Positions 50,031 to 60,837 are shown, counted from the first letter of the stretch. The stretch: 64,000 nucleotides of DNA from Cellvibrio sp. PSBB006 (GCF_002162135.1 NZ_CP021382.1:2230001-2294000), one strand, 5' to 3'. The notes: a model not told the origin generated them from the letters alone. Translations and numbers: made by a program.

Positions 50031-51125
50031 TTACCTGTATTGATTGAGGCAATTAAGATCTGCAAAAGATTGTTGCAGACGCTTGGCCATCGACTCCTCA
50101 CTTTTACGCAACCAGGCGCGCGGGTCATAGTATTTTTTATTGGGCTTTTCATCGCCGTCCGGGTTGCCAATCTGACTTTGCAGATAAGCATGGTGGGTTT
50201 CGGCATATTCTTTTACGCCCTGCCAGGTTGCCCACTGTGTATCGGTATCAATATTCATCTTCACTACGCCGTAATCAATGGCTTCGGCGATGTCGGCAGG
50301 CTCCGACCCGGAGCCGCCGTGAAAAACAAAATTCAACGTATTTTCTGCCACGCCGAATTTTTCACTCACAAACGTTTGTGAGTTCCTGAGAATTTTGGGG
50401 GTCAGTTTTACATTGCCCGGCTTATACACACCGTGCACATTACCGAAGGACGCCGCGATGGTAAATTTCGGGCTGATGGCTGATAACACCTCATACGCGT
50501 AGGCAACATCTTCGGGTTGCGTGTAAAGCGCCGAGCTATCCATGCCGGTGTTGTCCACACCATCTTCTTCACCGCCGGTACAGCCCAGCTCAATCTCCAG
50601 CGTCATGCCCATCTTGCTCATGCGCTTGAGGTATTCCGCACACAGCTCCACGTTTTCATGCAAGGGCTCTTCCGAGAGGTCAATCATGTGTGAACTGAAT
50701 AATGGCCGACCATTCTGTGCAAAATATTCCTCGCCAGCGTTGAGCAGGCCATCAATCCAGGGTAATAAATTTTTGGCGGCATGGTCGGTGTGCAGGATAA
50801 CCGGCACGCCATAAACCCTGGCTACTGTGTGCACATATTGCGCGGCCGCCACAGAACCGAGGATGGAACTCTGGTGCCCATCCAGCTTTACGCTTTTACC
50901 TAAAAAGAAAGCGGCACCGCTGTGAGATAACTGCACAATGACCGGCGAATTTACCTGACGTGCGGCTTCAAGTGTAGCGTTGATGGAGTTGGTTCCCACC
51001 ACATTGACAGCCGGATATGCAAACTGCCCTCGCTTCGCGAAATCGAACAGGGCTTGCACCTGATCACCAGTTGCCACACCGGGCGCCACCGCATGTACCA
51101 GCGTTTTATTCACGAGTGCGTTCAT
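50031..51125 (-). CDS. fbaA: Class II fructose-bisphosphate aldolase
   Basis: Zn-dependent aldolase interconverting fructose-1,6-bisphosphate and triose phosphates. Zn ligands: VILHTDHAAKNLLP, GNVHGVY and VFHGGSGSEP; NIDTDTQW near the C-terminus is typical of the E. coli FbaA (class IIA) type. The start at 51125 gives 364 aa and has GGGAG eight bases upstream; a further Met 11 codons up has no such site. It is co-transcribed with fbp. Confidence 0.95.
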   Translation of the reverse strand: MNALVNKTLVHAVAPGVATGDQVQALFDFAKRGQFAYPAVNVVGTNSINATLEAARQVNSPVIVQLSHSGAAFFLGKSVKLDGHQSSILGSVAAAQYVHTVARVYGVPVILHTDHAAKNLLPWIDGLLNAGEEYFAQNGRPLFSSHMIDLSEEPLHENVELCAEYLKRMSKMGMTLEIELGCTGGEEDGVDNTGMDSSALYTQPEDVAYAYEVLSAISPKFTIAASFGNVHGVYKPGNVKLTPKILRNSQTFVSEKFGVAENTLNFVFHGGSGSEPADIAEAIDYGVVKMNIDTDTQWATWQGVKEYAETHHAYLQSQIGNPDGDEKPNKKYYDPRAWLRKSEESMAKRLQQSFADLNCLNQYR

Positions 51126-51283
51126 CTCATCTACTCCCGCTTGTTGGTTGATTAACATCTTCGGAAATGTTTTTCCGCTCGGTTATTTTCAAAAACGTTG
51201 TTCTCGCGTAACGAAAACACTTTGCTCTCACCCAAAGATATTTCTGAACTAACCTGTTATTTAAAAGCATTTATTTGGTGTTA

Positions 51284-52051
51284 CTAAACCTGTGCAACAT
51301 TGTTCGCTTGTTTACAAATTTCAAGAAAATGATCCGGGTCGAGACTCGCACCGCCGACCAGCAACCCATCAATATCTTGTTGATTTAACAATTCTTTGGC
51401 ATTGGTTTTATTGACGCTGCCGCCGTACACAATACGGACGCTCTGAGCAATCGTCGGGTTATACAGCGTTTCCAGTTTGTCGCGGATAAAGCGGTGAATT
51501 TCCTGCACCATATCCGGCGTCGCAGCTAAACCGGTGCCGATTGCCCACACAGGCTCATAAGCAATGCATAAGTCCTTGCCGGTCAGATCGATATCCATCA
51601 AGCCTTCACTCAACTGGGTAAAGATAACGTCTTTTGCAGTCCCGGCTTCGCGCTCCTCTTTGGTTTCACCGATGCACAGCACAGGCAATAAACCATGGTT
51701 AAGGGCCAATTGGACTTTGGTGCGACAACCCGGATTGTTTTCTGCAAACATGGCGCGGCGTTCGGAGTGGCCGATCAAACACAGTGCGCAACCCGCTTGC
51801 TTGAGCATTTGCGCAGAGGTTTCACCGGTATAAGCGCCAGATTTGAATTTACTGACGTTCTGGCTGCCGATCTGCAATTCGGAATACTGCAAAAACGTCA
51901 TCATGTCGCGCATGTAAATGTAAGGCGGGCAAATGACAATCTGCGCTTCAAAATGCTTACCGATAAACGAGGCCACAGAGGTGCAAATTAAATCCAGGCC
52001 GCCATTGAGCTTCCAGTTGGCGATTACGATGGGCTTGCGTTGATGCGTCAT
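51284..52051 (-). CDS. tpiA: Triosephosphate isomerase
   Basis: Interconverts dihydroxyacetone phosphate and glyceraldehyde-3-phosphate. Active-site residues: Lys in ANWKLNGG, His in LIGHSERRAMF, Glu in AYEPVWAIGTG; phosphate loop in YGGSVN and GGASLD. Length of 255 aa is normal. It lies 158 bp upstream of the aldolase on the same strand. Confidence 0.97.
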   Translation of the reverse strand: MTHQRKPIVIANWKLNGGLDLICTSVASFIGKHFEAQIVICPPYIYMRDMMTFLQYSELQIGSQNVSKFKSGAYTGETSAQMLKQAGCALCLIGHSERRAMFAENNPGCRTKVQLALNHGLLPVLCIGETKEEREAGTAKDVIFTQLSEGLMDIDLTGKDLCIAYEPVWAIGTGLAATPDMVQEIHRFIRDKLETLYNPTIAQSVRIVYGGSVNKTNAKELLNQQDIDGLLVGGASLDPDHFLEICKQANNVAQV

Positions 52052-52644
52052 TGTCCACTACTCACTTAATTGCGTAGATCCAGAAATTCAGTTGAAGAGA
52101 AAGTCGCGCTGATCGCCAATCTCAGCCCCTATTATTCACCCGGAAAATGAATCAATCCAGCCCTGAAACCCTTGTTTTTTCAGGGATTTAGGACAATGCC
52201 CAAGAGGTGAAAATGCGGTTACACCACCTTAATTACCCCGAATGAAAACGGTTACAAAATGGCGTAATTTTAATCTTCCTGCCCCAACACAACAAAAGCA
52301 CCGCCAGAAAATCGCCGTTAACAGGCTCCCTGGCTGGCTCCCGGTTCGCGGGAAAGCTTGCATGCTTGGGCAGATAATTCCCTTATTTTTACGATGGAAA
52401 AGTCATTTCGGCACCCTAGCCTTATTACTCAAATCACAGTGGCCCAAACCAAAAATATTTTCAATGTTATCGATTACATTGTTCCGTGCAGCACAATAGC
52501 ATCACCTTAAGTGATGCTATTGGTGATTTTTGGCGCCCCTTACTTTCAAGCGAACCACTTCAAATCGGGTCATCGATTCCCGCCGTATGAAGGGCTTAGT
52601 TCCCCAATCGTCCGGGAAGTAAGAAAAATGGCGACTTCATTAAC
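52052..52644. other. Intergenic region between tpiA and the GbsR-type regulator
   Basis: About 590 bp carrying the tpiA promoter side and, near 52500, a hairpin. A possible 85-codon frame at 52242-52499 has no Shine-Dalgarno and no family character, so it is not called. Nothing else is recognised. Confidence 0.4.
52494..52522. repeat. Perfect 12-bp inverted repeat (hairpin)
   Basis: CAATAGCATCAC and GTGATGCTATTG around a five-base loop CTTAA; the next bases are GGTGATTTTT. It could be a weak terminator or a binding site in the long gap after tpiA. Confidence 0.5.
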
Positions 52645-52688
52645 TTGACGCCTTCCACTAATTTCTGTAATTTCAGTAATTACTGAAA
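52645..52688 (+). promoter_or_regulatory. Promoter and palindromic operator of the GbsR-type gene
   Basis: The -35 TTGACG (52645-52650) is 17 bp from a -10-like TAATTT (52668-52673). A perfect 18-bp palindrome TTTCAGTAATTACTGAAA (52671-52688) overlaps the -10 and ends 15 bp before the regulator start. A winged-helix dimer binding there would block its own promoter. Confidence 0.65.
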
Positions 52689-52703
52689 ACACAGGAAATA
52701 CCT

Positions 52704-53261
52704 ATGCCCATCTCGCTAACCCCCATGATTCAGGCCTGCATCCTTCACTTCGGCGAAATGGGTAGTCGCTGGGGTATTAACCGTACCGTCGGCCAGATGT
52801 ATGCCCTGCTAGTGCTTAGCCCGGAACCGCTCACTGCCGACCATATTGCCGAAACACTCGGATTCTCCCGTTCCAACGTCAGCATGGGGCTTAAGGAATT
52901 GCAATCCTGGGAGTTGGTACGACTCCAGCATATCCCCGGAGATCGGAAGGAATATTATTCCGCGCCAGCCGATGTGTGGGAAATTGCCAAAACGCTGATC
53001 GAGCAACGCCGCAAACGCGAAATTGATCCAACTCTTTCTACCCTGCGCGGTCTGTTGATGAACAAAGCGGCCAGCCCCGATGAACAATACGCACAACAAC
53101 GCATGCAGGAAATGCACGACCTGATCGAAATGCTGACGCTCTGGACAACAGAAATCCAACGGCTCGATAGCGATCGTTTGCACAAATTACTCAAGCTAGG
53201 TAACAGCATCGGTAAAGTCCTGGACATGAAAGACAAATGGTTAAGTACAGCGAAGCATTAA
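52704..53261 (+). CDS. GbsR/MarR-family transcriptional regulator
   Basis: A 185-aa winged-helix regulator. The helix-turn-helix lies at about 25-75 (GRTVGQ-type GINRTVGQMYALL, then ADHIAETLGFSRSNVSMGLKELQSW, with a wing at HIPGDRKEYYSA), and the C-terminal half is helical for dimerisation. This matches the GbsR-like group (COG1510). It is 117 bp upstream of cioAB in the same direction, so control of that oxidase is plausible, together with autoregulation through the palindrome just upstream. Confidence 0.85.
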   Translation: MPISLTPMIQACILHFGEMGSRWGINRTVGQMYALLVLSPEPLTADHIAETLGFSRSNVSMGLKELQSWELVRLQHIPGDRKEYYSAPADVWEIAKTLIEQRRKREIDPTLSTLRGLLMNKAASPDEQYAQQRMQEMHDLIEMLTLWTTEIQRLDSDRLHKLLKLGNSIGKVLDMKDKWLSTAKH

Positions 53262-53282
53262 TCAAACAAAGGAAAAGAATCT

Positions 53283-53314
53283 GTAGGTCGGATTAGCCGC
53301 AGGCGTAATCCGAT
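53283..53314 (+). repeat. Dispersed palindromic repeat, copy 1
   Basis: Starts GTAGGTCGGATTAGCCGCAG and ends GGCGTAATCCGAT. The arms TCGGATTA and TAATCCGA form a hairpin. It lies between the regulator and cioA. Two more copies are at 55824-55855 and 63946-63978. Confidence 0.85.
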
Positions 53315-53378
53315 GAAGAATGTATTAACACCGACAATTTACACATAACCGCTCAGCCGCTTTTTAGAGGTACCCCAT

Positions 53379-54749
53379 ATGGAGTTAGATACCTTCCTCC
53401 TCTCCCGCATCCAGTTCGCGGCCAATATCAGTTTTCACATTTTATTTCCCACCATCACCATCGCACTGTGCTGGTTCCTGTTTTTCTTCCGTGTGCAATA
53501 CAACCGCACCAACGACGATGTCTGGATGCGCTGTTATCGTTTCTGGGTAAAAATTTTTGCACTGAGTTTTGCAATTGGTGTTGTCAGCGGATTGGTAATG
53601 TCGTTTCAGTTTGGCACCAACTGGCCTGGCTATATGGAGACTGTGGGCAACATTGCCGGCCCCTTGTTAGGCTATGAAGTATTAACCGCTTTTTTCCTTG
53701 AAGCCACTTTTTTAGGCATCATGTTATTTGGCATCAATCGTGTTTCCCCGCGCGTTCATACACTCGCCACACTGTTGGTCGCGATTGGTACCAGCCTCTC
53801 GGCATTCTGGATTCTTGCATTAAATTCCTGGATGCAAACGCCCGACGGTTTCGAAATGCGCGATGGCGTGGCCTTTCCGCTCAGTTGGTGGGACATCATC
53901 TTCAATCCCTCCATGCCGTACCGGCTCACACATATGATGCTGGCCTCAGGATTAACTGCCGCCTTTTTGATTGCAGGTATATCGGCGTACCGCATCCTAA
54001 AAGGTGATCACAAGCCGGCACCGCGCCTGGCATTAAAGGTAGGAATTTTTGCTGCAGCCATATTGATTCCCCTGCAAATATTTATGGGAGATCTACACGG
54101 GTTAAATACACTCAAACACCAGCCAGCCAAGATCGCAGCGATGGAAGCTATCTGGGAAACTGATAACCACGTTCCCCTCGTGTTATTTGCGATTCCCGAT
54201 GAATCCGAAAAGAAAAATTTGTTTTCCGTGGAAGTGCCTCACCTTGCCAGCTTTATCCTGACCCATGACATTGGCGGTGAGTTGAAAGGATTAAACGAAT
54301 TCGATGGCGAGCATCCCCCGGTAAAACCATTGTTCTACGGCTTTCGTTTGATGGTCGGCATTGGCCTGTTGATGCTGGTCGTGTCCTGGACTACCAGCTT
54401 GCTATTGTTACGCAGAAAAAGTCTCCCACCTTTGATGCTTCGCATATTGGTCGCCATGAGTTTTTCCGGTTGGATCGCCACACTGGCTGGCTGGTATGTC
54501 ACCGAAATCGGACGTCAACCTTACCTTGTCACCGGAGTGTTAAAAACCGCCGATGCCGTTACCAGCGTAGCCAGCAGTAACGTGGGTATTTCTCTCAGTA
54601 TTTATTTAACCTTGTATGTAGTGCTATTAATCGCTTACATCCGCACCTTATTTGTCATGGCTCGCAAGTCTGTGCTGGTTGACCGCCCCGATGAAATGCC
54701 AACACTGCAGGAGCAACACAACCCGATTCACGGCAGACAACCGTACTGA
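53379..54749 (+). CDS. cioA: Cyanide-insensitive bd-type quinol oxidase subunit I
   Basis: Integral-membrane heme subunit of a bd-type terminal oxidase reducing O2 with quinol. Heme ligand candidates: His in ISFHILFPTIT, His in YRLTHMMLASG, Met in FRLMVGIGL; Glu in FFLEATFLGIM lies on the proton path. At 456 aa it has the short Q-loop, unlike the roughly 520 aa CydA of E. coli, and GRQPYLVTGVLKTADAV is the pattern of CioA of pseudomonads. Followed 17 bases later by cioB. Confidence 0.93.
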   Translation: MELDTFLLSRIQFAANISFHILFPTITIALCWFLFFFRVQYNRTNDDVWMRCYRFWVKIFALSFAIGVVSGLVMSFQFGTNWPGYMETVGNIAGPLLGYEVLTAFFLEATFLGIMLFGINRVSPRVHTLATLLVAIGTSLSAFWILALNSWMQTPDGFEMRDGVAFPLSWWDIIFNPSMPYRLTHMMLASGLTAAFLIAGISAYRILKGDHKPAPRLALKVGIFAAAILIPLQIFMGDLHGLNTLKHQPAKIAAMEAIWETDNHVPLVLFAIPDESEKKNLFSVEVPHLASFILTHDIGGELKGLNEFDGEHPPVKPLFYGFRLMVGIGLLMLVVSWTTSLLLLRRKSLPPLMLRILVAMSFSGWIATLAGWYVTEIGRQPYLVTGVLKTADAVTSVASSNVGISLSIYLTLYVVLLIAYIRTLFVMARKSVLVDRPDEMPTLQEQHNPIHGRQPY

Positions 54750-54766
54750 CATAACTGAGGTTTGTT

Positions 54767-55774
54767 ATGAATTTGACAGGTGAAGCTTATTGGTTGCCGG
54801 TGATTTTTACCGGTTTGATGGGATTGGCATTTCTGATTTATGCCATGCTCGATGGATACGATCTCGGCGTTGGCATTTTATTGCCGGCAGATTCCGATCC
54901 ACAACGCGATACGATGATTGCCTCTATCGGCCCATTTTGGGACGCCAACGAAACCTGGCTGGTCCTGGGTGTCGGGATTTTATTGATTGCGTTTCCGAGC
55001 GCACACAGCTTGATTCTGTATCACTTTTATTTGCCGGTAACAGCGATGCTCGCTGGGCTGATTATGCGCGGGGTGGCGTTTGATTTTCGCGCAAAGGCAC
55101 CGGCAGATCACAAGGAACTGTGGGACAGGATTTTTAAATTCGGTTCCCTGCTCGCGACCCTGGCCCAAGGTTACATGTTGGGGATGTTTGTCATGGGATT
55201 TGAAGAAACACCTGCTGCATTCGCCTTTGCCGCACTCAGCGCCATCTGTGTGACTGCTGGTTACAGTTTTATCGGCGCGGCCTGGTTAGTCATGAAGACT
55301 GAAGGTGAATTACAGCTGCGCGCGGCTTACTGGGCGCGAATTTGCATGTGGTTTATGGCGTTAGGGATTATCGCCGTGTCTGCCGTAAATCCGTTGATGA
55401 GTCACAATGTTTTCGAAAAGTGGTTTGGCAGCCCTTGGGCGTTGTTGTTGCTGATCATTCCGGCGGTGTGTTTCGTTACCTTTATGATGGTGGAGCGTTA
55501 CCTCAGCAAATTCCCGTATGAAAATGATTTCGGTTGCGGCATTCCATTTATTGGCGCAGCGATTATTTTTATCCTGTGCTTTTTTGCGCTGGGTTACAGC
55601 TTTTTTCCCTATATTGTTTTGGGTGAGATGGATATATGGGAGGCCGCCAGCGCGCCGGAGTCGCTGTGGTTTATTTTAGTTGGCGTGATGATTGTGTTGC
55701 CGGCGATTATTGCTTACACGATTTTTTCGTATCGGGTGTTTTGGGGGAAGGCTACGGAGCTGCGGTACTATTAA
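54767..55774 (+). CDS. cioB: Cyanide-insensitive bd-type quinol oxidase subunit II
   Basis: Second subunit, 335 aa, with about eight or nine transmembrane segments. The N-terminal YAMLDGYDLGVGIL and GPFWDANETWLVLG are the family hallmarks. The length matches CioB rather than E. coli CydB (379). No CydX-type small subunit is seen after it. It ends before the convergent proB with a repeat copy between. Confidence 0.94.
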   Translation: MNLTGEAYWLPVIFTGLMGLAFLIYAMLDGYDLGVGILLPADSDPQRDTMIASIGPFWDANETWLVLGVGILLIAFPSAHSLILYHFYLPVTAMLAGLIMRGVAFDFRAKAPADHKELWDRIFKFGSLLATLAQGYMLGMFVMGFEETPAAFAFAALSAICVTAGYSFIGAAWLVMKTEGELQLRAAYWARICMWFMALGIIAVSAVNPLMSHNVFEKWFGSPWALLLLIIPAVCFVTFMMVERYLSKFPYENDFGCGIPFIGAAIIFILCFFALGYSFFPYIVLGEMDIWEAASAPESLWFILVGVMIVLPAIIAYTIFSYRVFWGKATELRYY

Positions 55775-55823
55775 ATTGATAGTCTCATCGAAAGTTTAAA
55801 TCGAGATTCTGAACTAGGGGCAG

Positions 55824-55855
55824 TGTCGGATTACGCCTTTGGCTAATCCGACCTA
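55824..55855 (-). repeat. Dispersed palindromic repeat, copy 2
   Basis: In the minus orientation it starts TAGGTCGGATTAGCCAAAGG and ends CGTAATCCGACA, with the same arms as the copies at 53283 and 63946. It lies between the convergent cioB and proB and could help end both transcripts. Confidence 0.85.
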
Positions 55856-55875
55856 TGGTTCGATTTAAGGGCGGC

Positions 55876-56997
55876 TCAGGAGAGGACGAGATTGTCGCGG
55901 TGGATAAGTTCTTCGTCGTCTTTATAACCAAGCAAGGCTTCAATTTTGTTGCTGGGCTTGCCGATAATTTTGCGTGCTTCATCCGCGTGGTAGTTAACCA
56001 AACCGCGTGCAACTTCGCGTCCGTCAGGCGCGACACAAATCACCATATCACCGCGCGTAAAATTACCGCGCACTTCTTTTACGCCCACCGGCAATAAACT
56101 CTTGCCCTGCTCGCGCACAACACGCACGGCACCATCATCCAGCACCAAAGTACCACGGGTTTGCAATTGACCGGAAATCCAGCGCTTGCGCGCGGCCTGA
56201 GGTTGTTGTTGCGCCCAGAGGAAGGTGCCGATATTGTCACCTTCAGCCAAACGCAATAACGCATTGTCAATGCGCCCACCGACAATCACCGTATCCGCAC
56301 CGGAACGCGCTGCAACGCGCGCCGCACGCACTTTGGTGATCATACCGCCACGGCCCAACACACCGCCGCCGCCTGCCATTTTTTCGAGTTCAGGTTCTTC
56401 TGCCGCAATTTCACTCAGCAATTGTGCCTCGGGGTTAATGCGCGGATCACTGTCATACATACCCAATTGATCGGTAAGAATGACCAGCAAATCCGCCTCA
56501 ATCAAATTCGCAACCAACGCCCCCAGGGTATCGTTGTCACCAAACCGGATTTCGTCCGTCACCACCGTATCATTCTCATTGATAACGGGAATAACGCTTA
56601 ATCCAATCAAGGTTTTTAACGTGGAGCGAGCGTTCAAATAACGCTGACGCGAAGAAAGATCATCGTGATCAAGCAATACCTGAGCGGTCAGCAAACCGTA
56701 GCGCTGAAACTCCACTTCATAGGTCTGCACCAGACTCATCTGTCCAACGGCGGCGGCGGCTTGCAGTTGATGGATTTCCGTAGGGCGGGACGACCAACCC
56801 AGGCGACGCATACCCGCTGCTACCGCACCGGAAGATACCAATACCAGTTCAATGCCTCGTTGACGCAGCGCGGCCATTTGCGCAACCCAGCCTGCGATTG
56901 CTTGCGCATCCAGTCCTTTGCCGTCGTTGGTCAGCAGCGCGCTGCCGATCTTGACTACCCAGCGTTTGGCTTGGGGGATGAGATCTCGTTTGCTCAT
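55876..56997 (-). CDS. proB: Glutamate 5-kinase
   Basis: First enzyme of proline synthesis, phosphorylating glutamate; feedback-inhibited by proline. Amino acid kinase domain (about 1-260) with [28 protein letters not shown] and [10 protein letters not shown]-terminal PUA domain (about 275-370). The ATG at 56997 follows AAGGT; a TTG one codon earlier is also in frame. Length is 373 aa. It starts four bases after the obgE stop, the usual rplU-rpmA-obgE-proB order. Confidence 0.96.
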   Translation of the reverse strand: MSKRDLIPQAKRWVVKIGSALLTNDGKGLDAQAIAGWVAQMAALRQRGIELVLVSSGAVAAGMRRLGWSSRPTEIHQLQAAAAVGQMSLVQTYEVEFQRYGLLTAQVLLDHDDLSSRQRYLNARSTLKTLIGLSVIPVINENDTVVTDEIRFGDNDTLGALVANLIEADLLVILTDQLGMYDSDPRINPEAQLLSEIAAEEPELEKMAGGGGVLGRGGMITKVRAARVAARSGADTVIVGGRIDNALLRLAEGDNIGTFLWAQQQPQAARKRWISGQLQTRGTLVLDDGAVRVVREQGKSLLPVGVKEVRGNFTRGDMVICVAPDGREVARGLVNYHADEARKIIGKPSNKIEALLGYKDDEELIHRDNLVLS

Positions 56998-57001
56998 CAA
57001 T

Positions 57002-58216
<1,215 letters not shown>

Positions 58217-58284
58217 TTAACCAAAATATTTAAACCAATCAATCTTAAACAAACGATCAAACTTCTTGCAGCAGCTTCCTGAAT

Positions 58285-58317
58285 AAAAAAAGCCCTGACG
58301 ACAACGACAGGGCTTTT
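58285..58317 (-). terminator. Terminator after rpmA
   Basis: Minus strand: AAAAGCCCTG, ten-base loop, CAGGGCTTTT followed by more T. It lies between rpmA and obgE and should reduce read-through. Confidence 0.8.
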
Positions 58318-58374
58318 ATTCTTCTCAGGTGCCAGCACCAGTCAACCGGCGCAAGCTATGATCCGCAATCGCAA

Positions 58375-58632
58375 TCAGGCAGCAACGATGCTGACGAATT
58401 TACGATTGTTTGGACCTTTAACCTCAAATTTCACTTGACCGTCAGCCTTGGCAAACAAGGTGTGGTCTTTACCAATACCTACGTTCACACCAGCATGAAA
58501 ACGGGTGCCGCGTTGACGAACAATGATGCTGCCCGCCGGAACCACTTCACCGCCAAAGGCTTTAACGCCGAGGCGTTTCGCTTGTGAGTCGCGACCGTTG
58601 CGGGTACTACCGCCAGCTTTCTTGTGAGCCAT
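58375..58632 (-). CDS. rpmA: 50S ribosomal protein L27
   Basis: An 85-aa large-subunit protein whose N-terminus reaches the peptidyl-transferase centre. Starts [16 protein letters not shown], with [10 protein letters not shown] in the middle, all typical of L27. It begins 12 bases after rplU. Confidence 0.98.
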   Translation of the reverse strand: MAHKKAGGSTRNGRDSQAKRLGVKAFGGEVVPAGSIIVRQRGTRFHAGVNVGIGKDHTLFAKADGQVKFEVKGPNNRKFVSIVAA

Positions 58633-58644
58633 TTTCTATTCCTC

Positions 58645-58956
58645 TTAACCTTGGATACCAGTGATTTTCACTTCGGTAAACCATTGACGGTGACCTTGGC
58701 GTTTCATGGAGTGCTTACGACGCTTGAACTTGATGATTCTCACTTTGTCTGCACGACCGTGAGCTACAACTTCAGCAGTCACTTTAGCACCGGCTACTAC
58801 CGGAGCACCGATTTTAACGTCGCCGCCAGTACCTACCAGGTAAACCTTATCAAACTCAATGGTGTCACCAGTGGCCACTTCGATCTTTTCGAGCTTCAGG
58901 GTTTCGCCTTCCACTACACGGTGCTGTTTGCCACCGCTTTCAAAAATTGCGTACAT
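58645..58956 (-). CDS. rplU: 50S ribosomal protein L21
   Basis: A 103-aa 23S rRNA-binding protein. [14 protein letters not shown] at the start and [15 protein letters not shown] in the C-terminal half are the L21 signature. First gene of the rplU-rpmA transcript, with a strong promoter about 95 bp upstream. Confidence 0.98.
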   Translation of the reverse strand: MYAIFESGGKQHRVVEGETLKLEKIEVATGDTIEFDKVYLVGTGGDVKIGAPVVAGAKVTAEVVAHGRADKVRIIKFKRRKHSMKRQGHRQWFTEVKITGIQG

Positions 58957-59049
58957 AGTTGCTCCAATACACGCTTGGACGACACGAAGTAGCCGAGCGA
59001 TATGCTCTGGCGTTTGGGACTAGCGTCGTATGGGTTTTCAGGGGCGGCG

Positions 59050-59078
59050 ATTGTAAGTCAGGCAAGGCCAAAGTACAA
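59050..59078 (-). promoter_or_regulatory. Promoter of rplU-rpmA
   Basis: Minus strand: -35 TTGTAC (59073-59078), 17-bp spacer, -10 TACAAT (59050-59055), then a GC-rich discriminator CGCCGCCCC. The leader between it and rplU is about 90 bases. The GC-rich discriminator fits growth-rate or stringent control. Confidence 0.7.
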
Positions 59079-59131
59079 GCCGGAGATGGTTGAAAAACCG
59101 CCGCACTCGCGCAGTGTCGCATCGGCGTAGG

Positions 59132-59881
59132 TCACTTCAACCACCTGGCCAGCCGCAGCTGCTGCCGCTTGACGTCTGCCACAAACAAACCCGCTACCTG
59201 GCGCGCACCCTCGACTTGCAGATGGGTATTGTCTTGTTTACCTTCCGGCGGCAGATTGGCGTATTGGCCTGGAACAGTATGCATATAGAGTTGTTTGCTT
59301 GCCGCAGGCCCTGCCTCAGACAGCCAATGGGCGGTGAGTTGATTCAAATCCACTAGGGGTACTGACATGTCTTTCGCCACTTGGCGAGCAACCATCGGGT
59401 AGTCACCCAAGGTTTTCTGTAGAGCGCCCTGATCATCGAAGTGGCGACGGCGAATGGAGGTCACCAGGATCACCTCTGCCCCCTTGCCTCTGACTTCATC
59501 GATATAGCGCATCAGATTCGCGCGATAGTCCGTCCAGGGCTCTGCGTAACGCGTCGGGTCCTGGCTCTTTTGGTCGTTATGGCCAAAGCCGATGACGACG
59601 ATGTCCCCCGCCTTGAGCTGATCCACCACCGTTTGCCAACGCCCTTCATCGCGGAAGCTCTTGGTGCTGCGACCGTTCATTGCGTGGTTCTGCAATCGGA
59701 TTCCCGGCGTCAGGAACTCAGGCAGCATTTGCCCCCAGCCATGTTCCGGGTATTTGTGTTCAGGCTGGTCTGCCATAGTTGAATCGCCCACCAGGAACAG
59801 CGTTGGATGACTGGACGTGTCAGGCTGGATGGCACAGGCGGCAAGCAGGCAGGCCATCAGGAATACAGAAAACGGTCTCAC
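59132..59881 (-). CDS. SGNH-hydrolase carbohydrate acetylesterase (CE12-like lipoprotein)
   Basis: A 249-aa lipoprotein: signal peptide with lipobox LLAAC (Cys at residue 16). SGNH blocks: LVGDSTMAD with the nucleophile Ser, NGRSTKSF, GFGHNDQK, and the C-terminal Asp-His pair in KQDNTHLQ. This resembles rhamnogalacturonan or xylan acetylesterases of CE12, which deacetylate plant polysaccharides. The upstream esterase overlaps it by four bases (ATGA), so both act together. The exact substrate is not shown by sequence. Confidence 0.85.
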   Translation of the reverse strand: MRPFSVFLMACLLAACAIQPDTSSHPTLFLVGDSTMADQPEHKYPEHGWGQMLPEFLTPGIRLQNHAMNGRSTKSFRDEGRWQTVVDQLKAGDIVVIGFGHNDQKSQDPTRYAEPWTDYRANLMRYIDEVRGKGAEVILVTSIRRRHFDDQGALQKTLGDYPMVARQVAKDMSVPLVDLNQLTAHWLSEAGPAASKQLYMHTVPGQYANLPPEGKQDNTHLQVEGARQVAGLFVADVKRQQLRLARWLK

Positions 59882-60837
59882 GGCTGAACCTCCCGCTGGC
59901 GGGCAGGTTTCTCAAGCCATCCGTTGTGGCGCAACCAACTCAGCAGGGCATCGGGCCAGTCCGAAGCCGTACCTTCGCCTTCGCGCATTCCAAAACCGTG
60001 GACATTGGTCTGGTAGATATGCAACTCGGACTGTTTGTTATGCTTTTGTACTTCCGCGAACAGCGCCAGGCTATTTCCGATCGGCACCGCTTTGTCGTTG
60101 GCACCATGGATGATAAACATCGGCGGCACCTTGGCCTTGACCTGATATTGCAGGGAGTTTTCGCGCACCAATTCAGGCGTGGGATTGTCGCCCAACAGCG
60201 CATGCCGCGAACCGGCATGAGCATCCGGGCCTTCCAGGGTAATCACCGGATAACCCAAAATCGCAAAATCCGGCCGGGCACTGACGTTCTGCCAGGGGTC
60301 ATCGGTGAGTTGCGCAGAGCGAAAGCTGTAACGTGTCGCTACACTGGCTGCGAGATGCCCGCCGGCTGAAAAGCCCAGCACCCCGATTCGTTCCGCATCC
60401 AGATTCCAGTTCGCCGCGTGGGCGCGCACATAGCGCACGGCCCGCAAGCCATCCAGCAAGGGCGCGGGAAAACCGTATTCCTGCATTCGATATTTCACCA
60501 CAAAGGCCGCCACGCCCTGCTGATTAAACCATCGCGCAATATCGTAGCCTTCGTGCTCAATCGCCAGACGTACATAGCCACCGCCAGGAAAGATCACCAC
60601 TGCGGCACCATTGGCCAATGCTGGCTCCGGCCAAAAGGGTGTGATAGACGGATTATCCACCGCATACACCCGCTCACTTTGAACTGCTTCACGATCGGGC
60701 GTTACCAGGGCTTTTTCCGACCAGAGATACACGGGCTCACGAGGCAACGCAGACACTTGGGCAATCACTCCAGAGGAAAACAGACATAACAAGACCAGCA
60801 GGTGGGCGCAGGCCCTGCCTTTATGATGTGGAAACAT
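59878..60837 (-). CDS. Secreted alpha/beta-hydrolase, acetyl (xylan) esterase-like
   Basis: A 319-aa exported protein (signal peptide about 1-26, SSGVIAQ). Oxyanion-hole motif FPGGGYVRLA, nucleophile in LGFSAGGHLAASV, Asp in HGANDKAVPI and His in NVHGFGMREG form an alpha/beta-hydrolase triad of the BD-FAE/acetylxylan esterase type. Translationally coupled to the CE12-like lipoprotein. Together they suggest removal of acetyl groups from pectin or xylan; no glycosidase or polysaccharide lyase is adjacent. Confidence 0.85.
   Translation of the reverse strand: MFPHHKGRACAHLLVLLCLFSSGVIAQVSALPREPVYLWSEKALVTPDREAVQSERVYAVDNPSITPFWPEPALANGAAVVIFPGGGYVRLAIEHEGYDIARWFNQQGVAAFVVKYRMQEYGFPAPLLDGLRAVRYVRAHAANWNLDAERIGVLGFSAGGHLAASVATRYSFRSAQLTDDPWQNVSARPDFAILGYPVITLEGPDAHAGSRHALLGDNPTPELVRENSLQYQVKAKVPPMFIIHGANDKAVPIGNSLALFAEVQKHNKQSELHIYQTNVHGFGMREGEGTASDWPDALLSWLRHNGWLEKPARQREVQP

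Noticed and set aside
52242..52499. Possible 85-aa gene in the tpiA–regulator gap
   Set aside because: No Shine-Dalgarno, no recognisable domain, and a composition like non-coding DNA.
55775..55823. CydX-type small subunit after cioB
   Set aside because: The short gap has no start codon followed by a hydrophobic reading frame.
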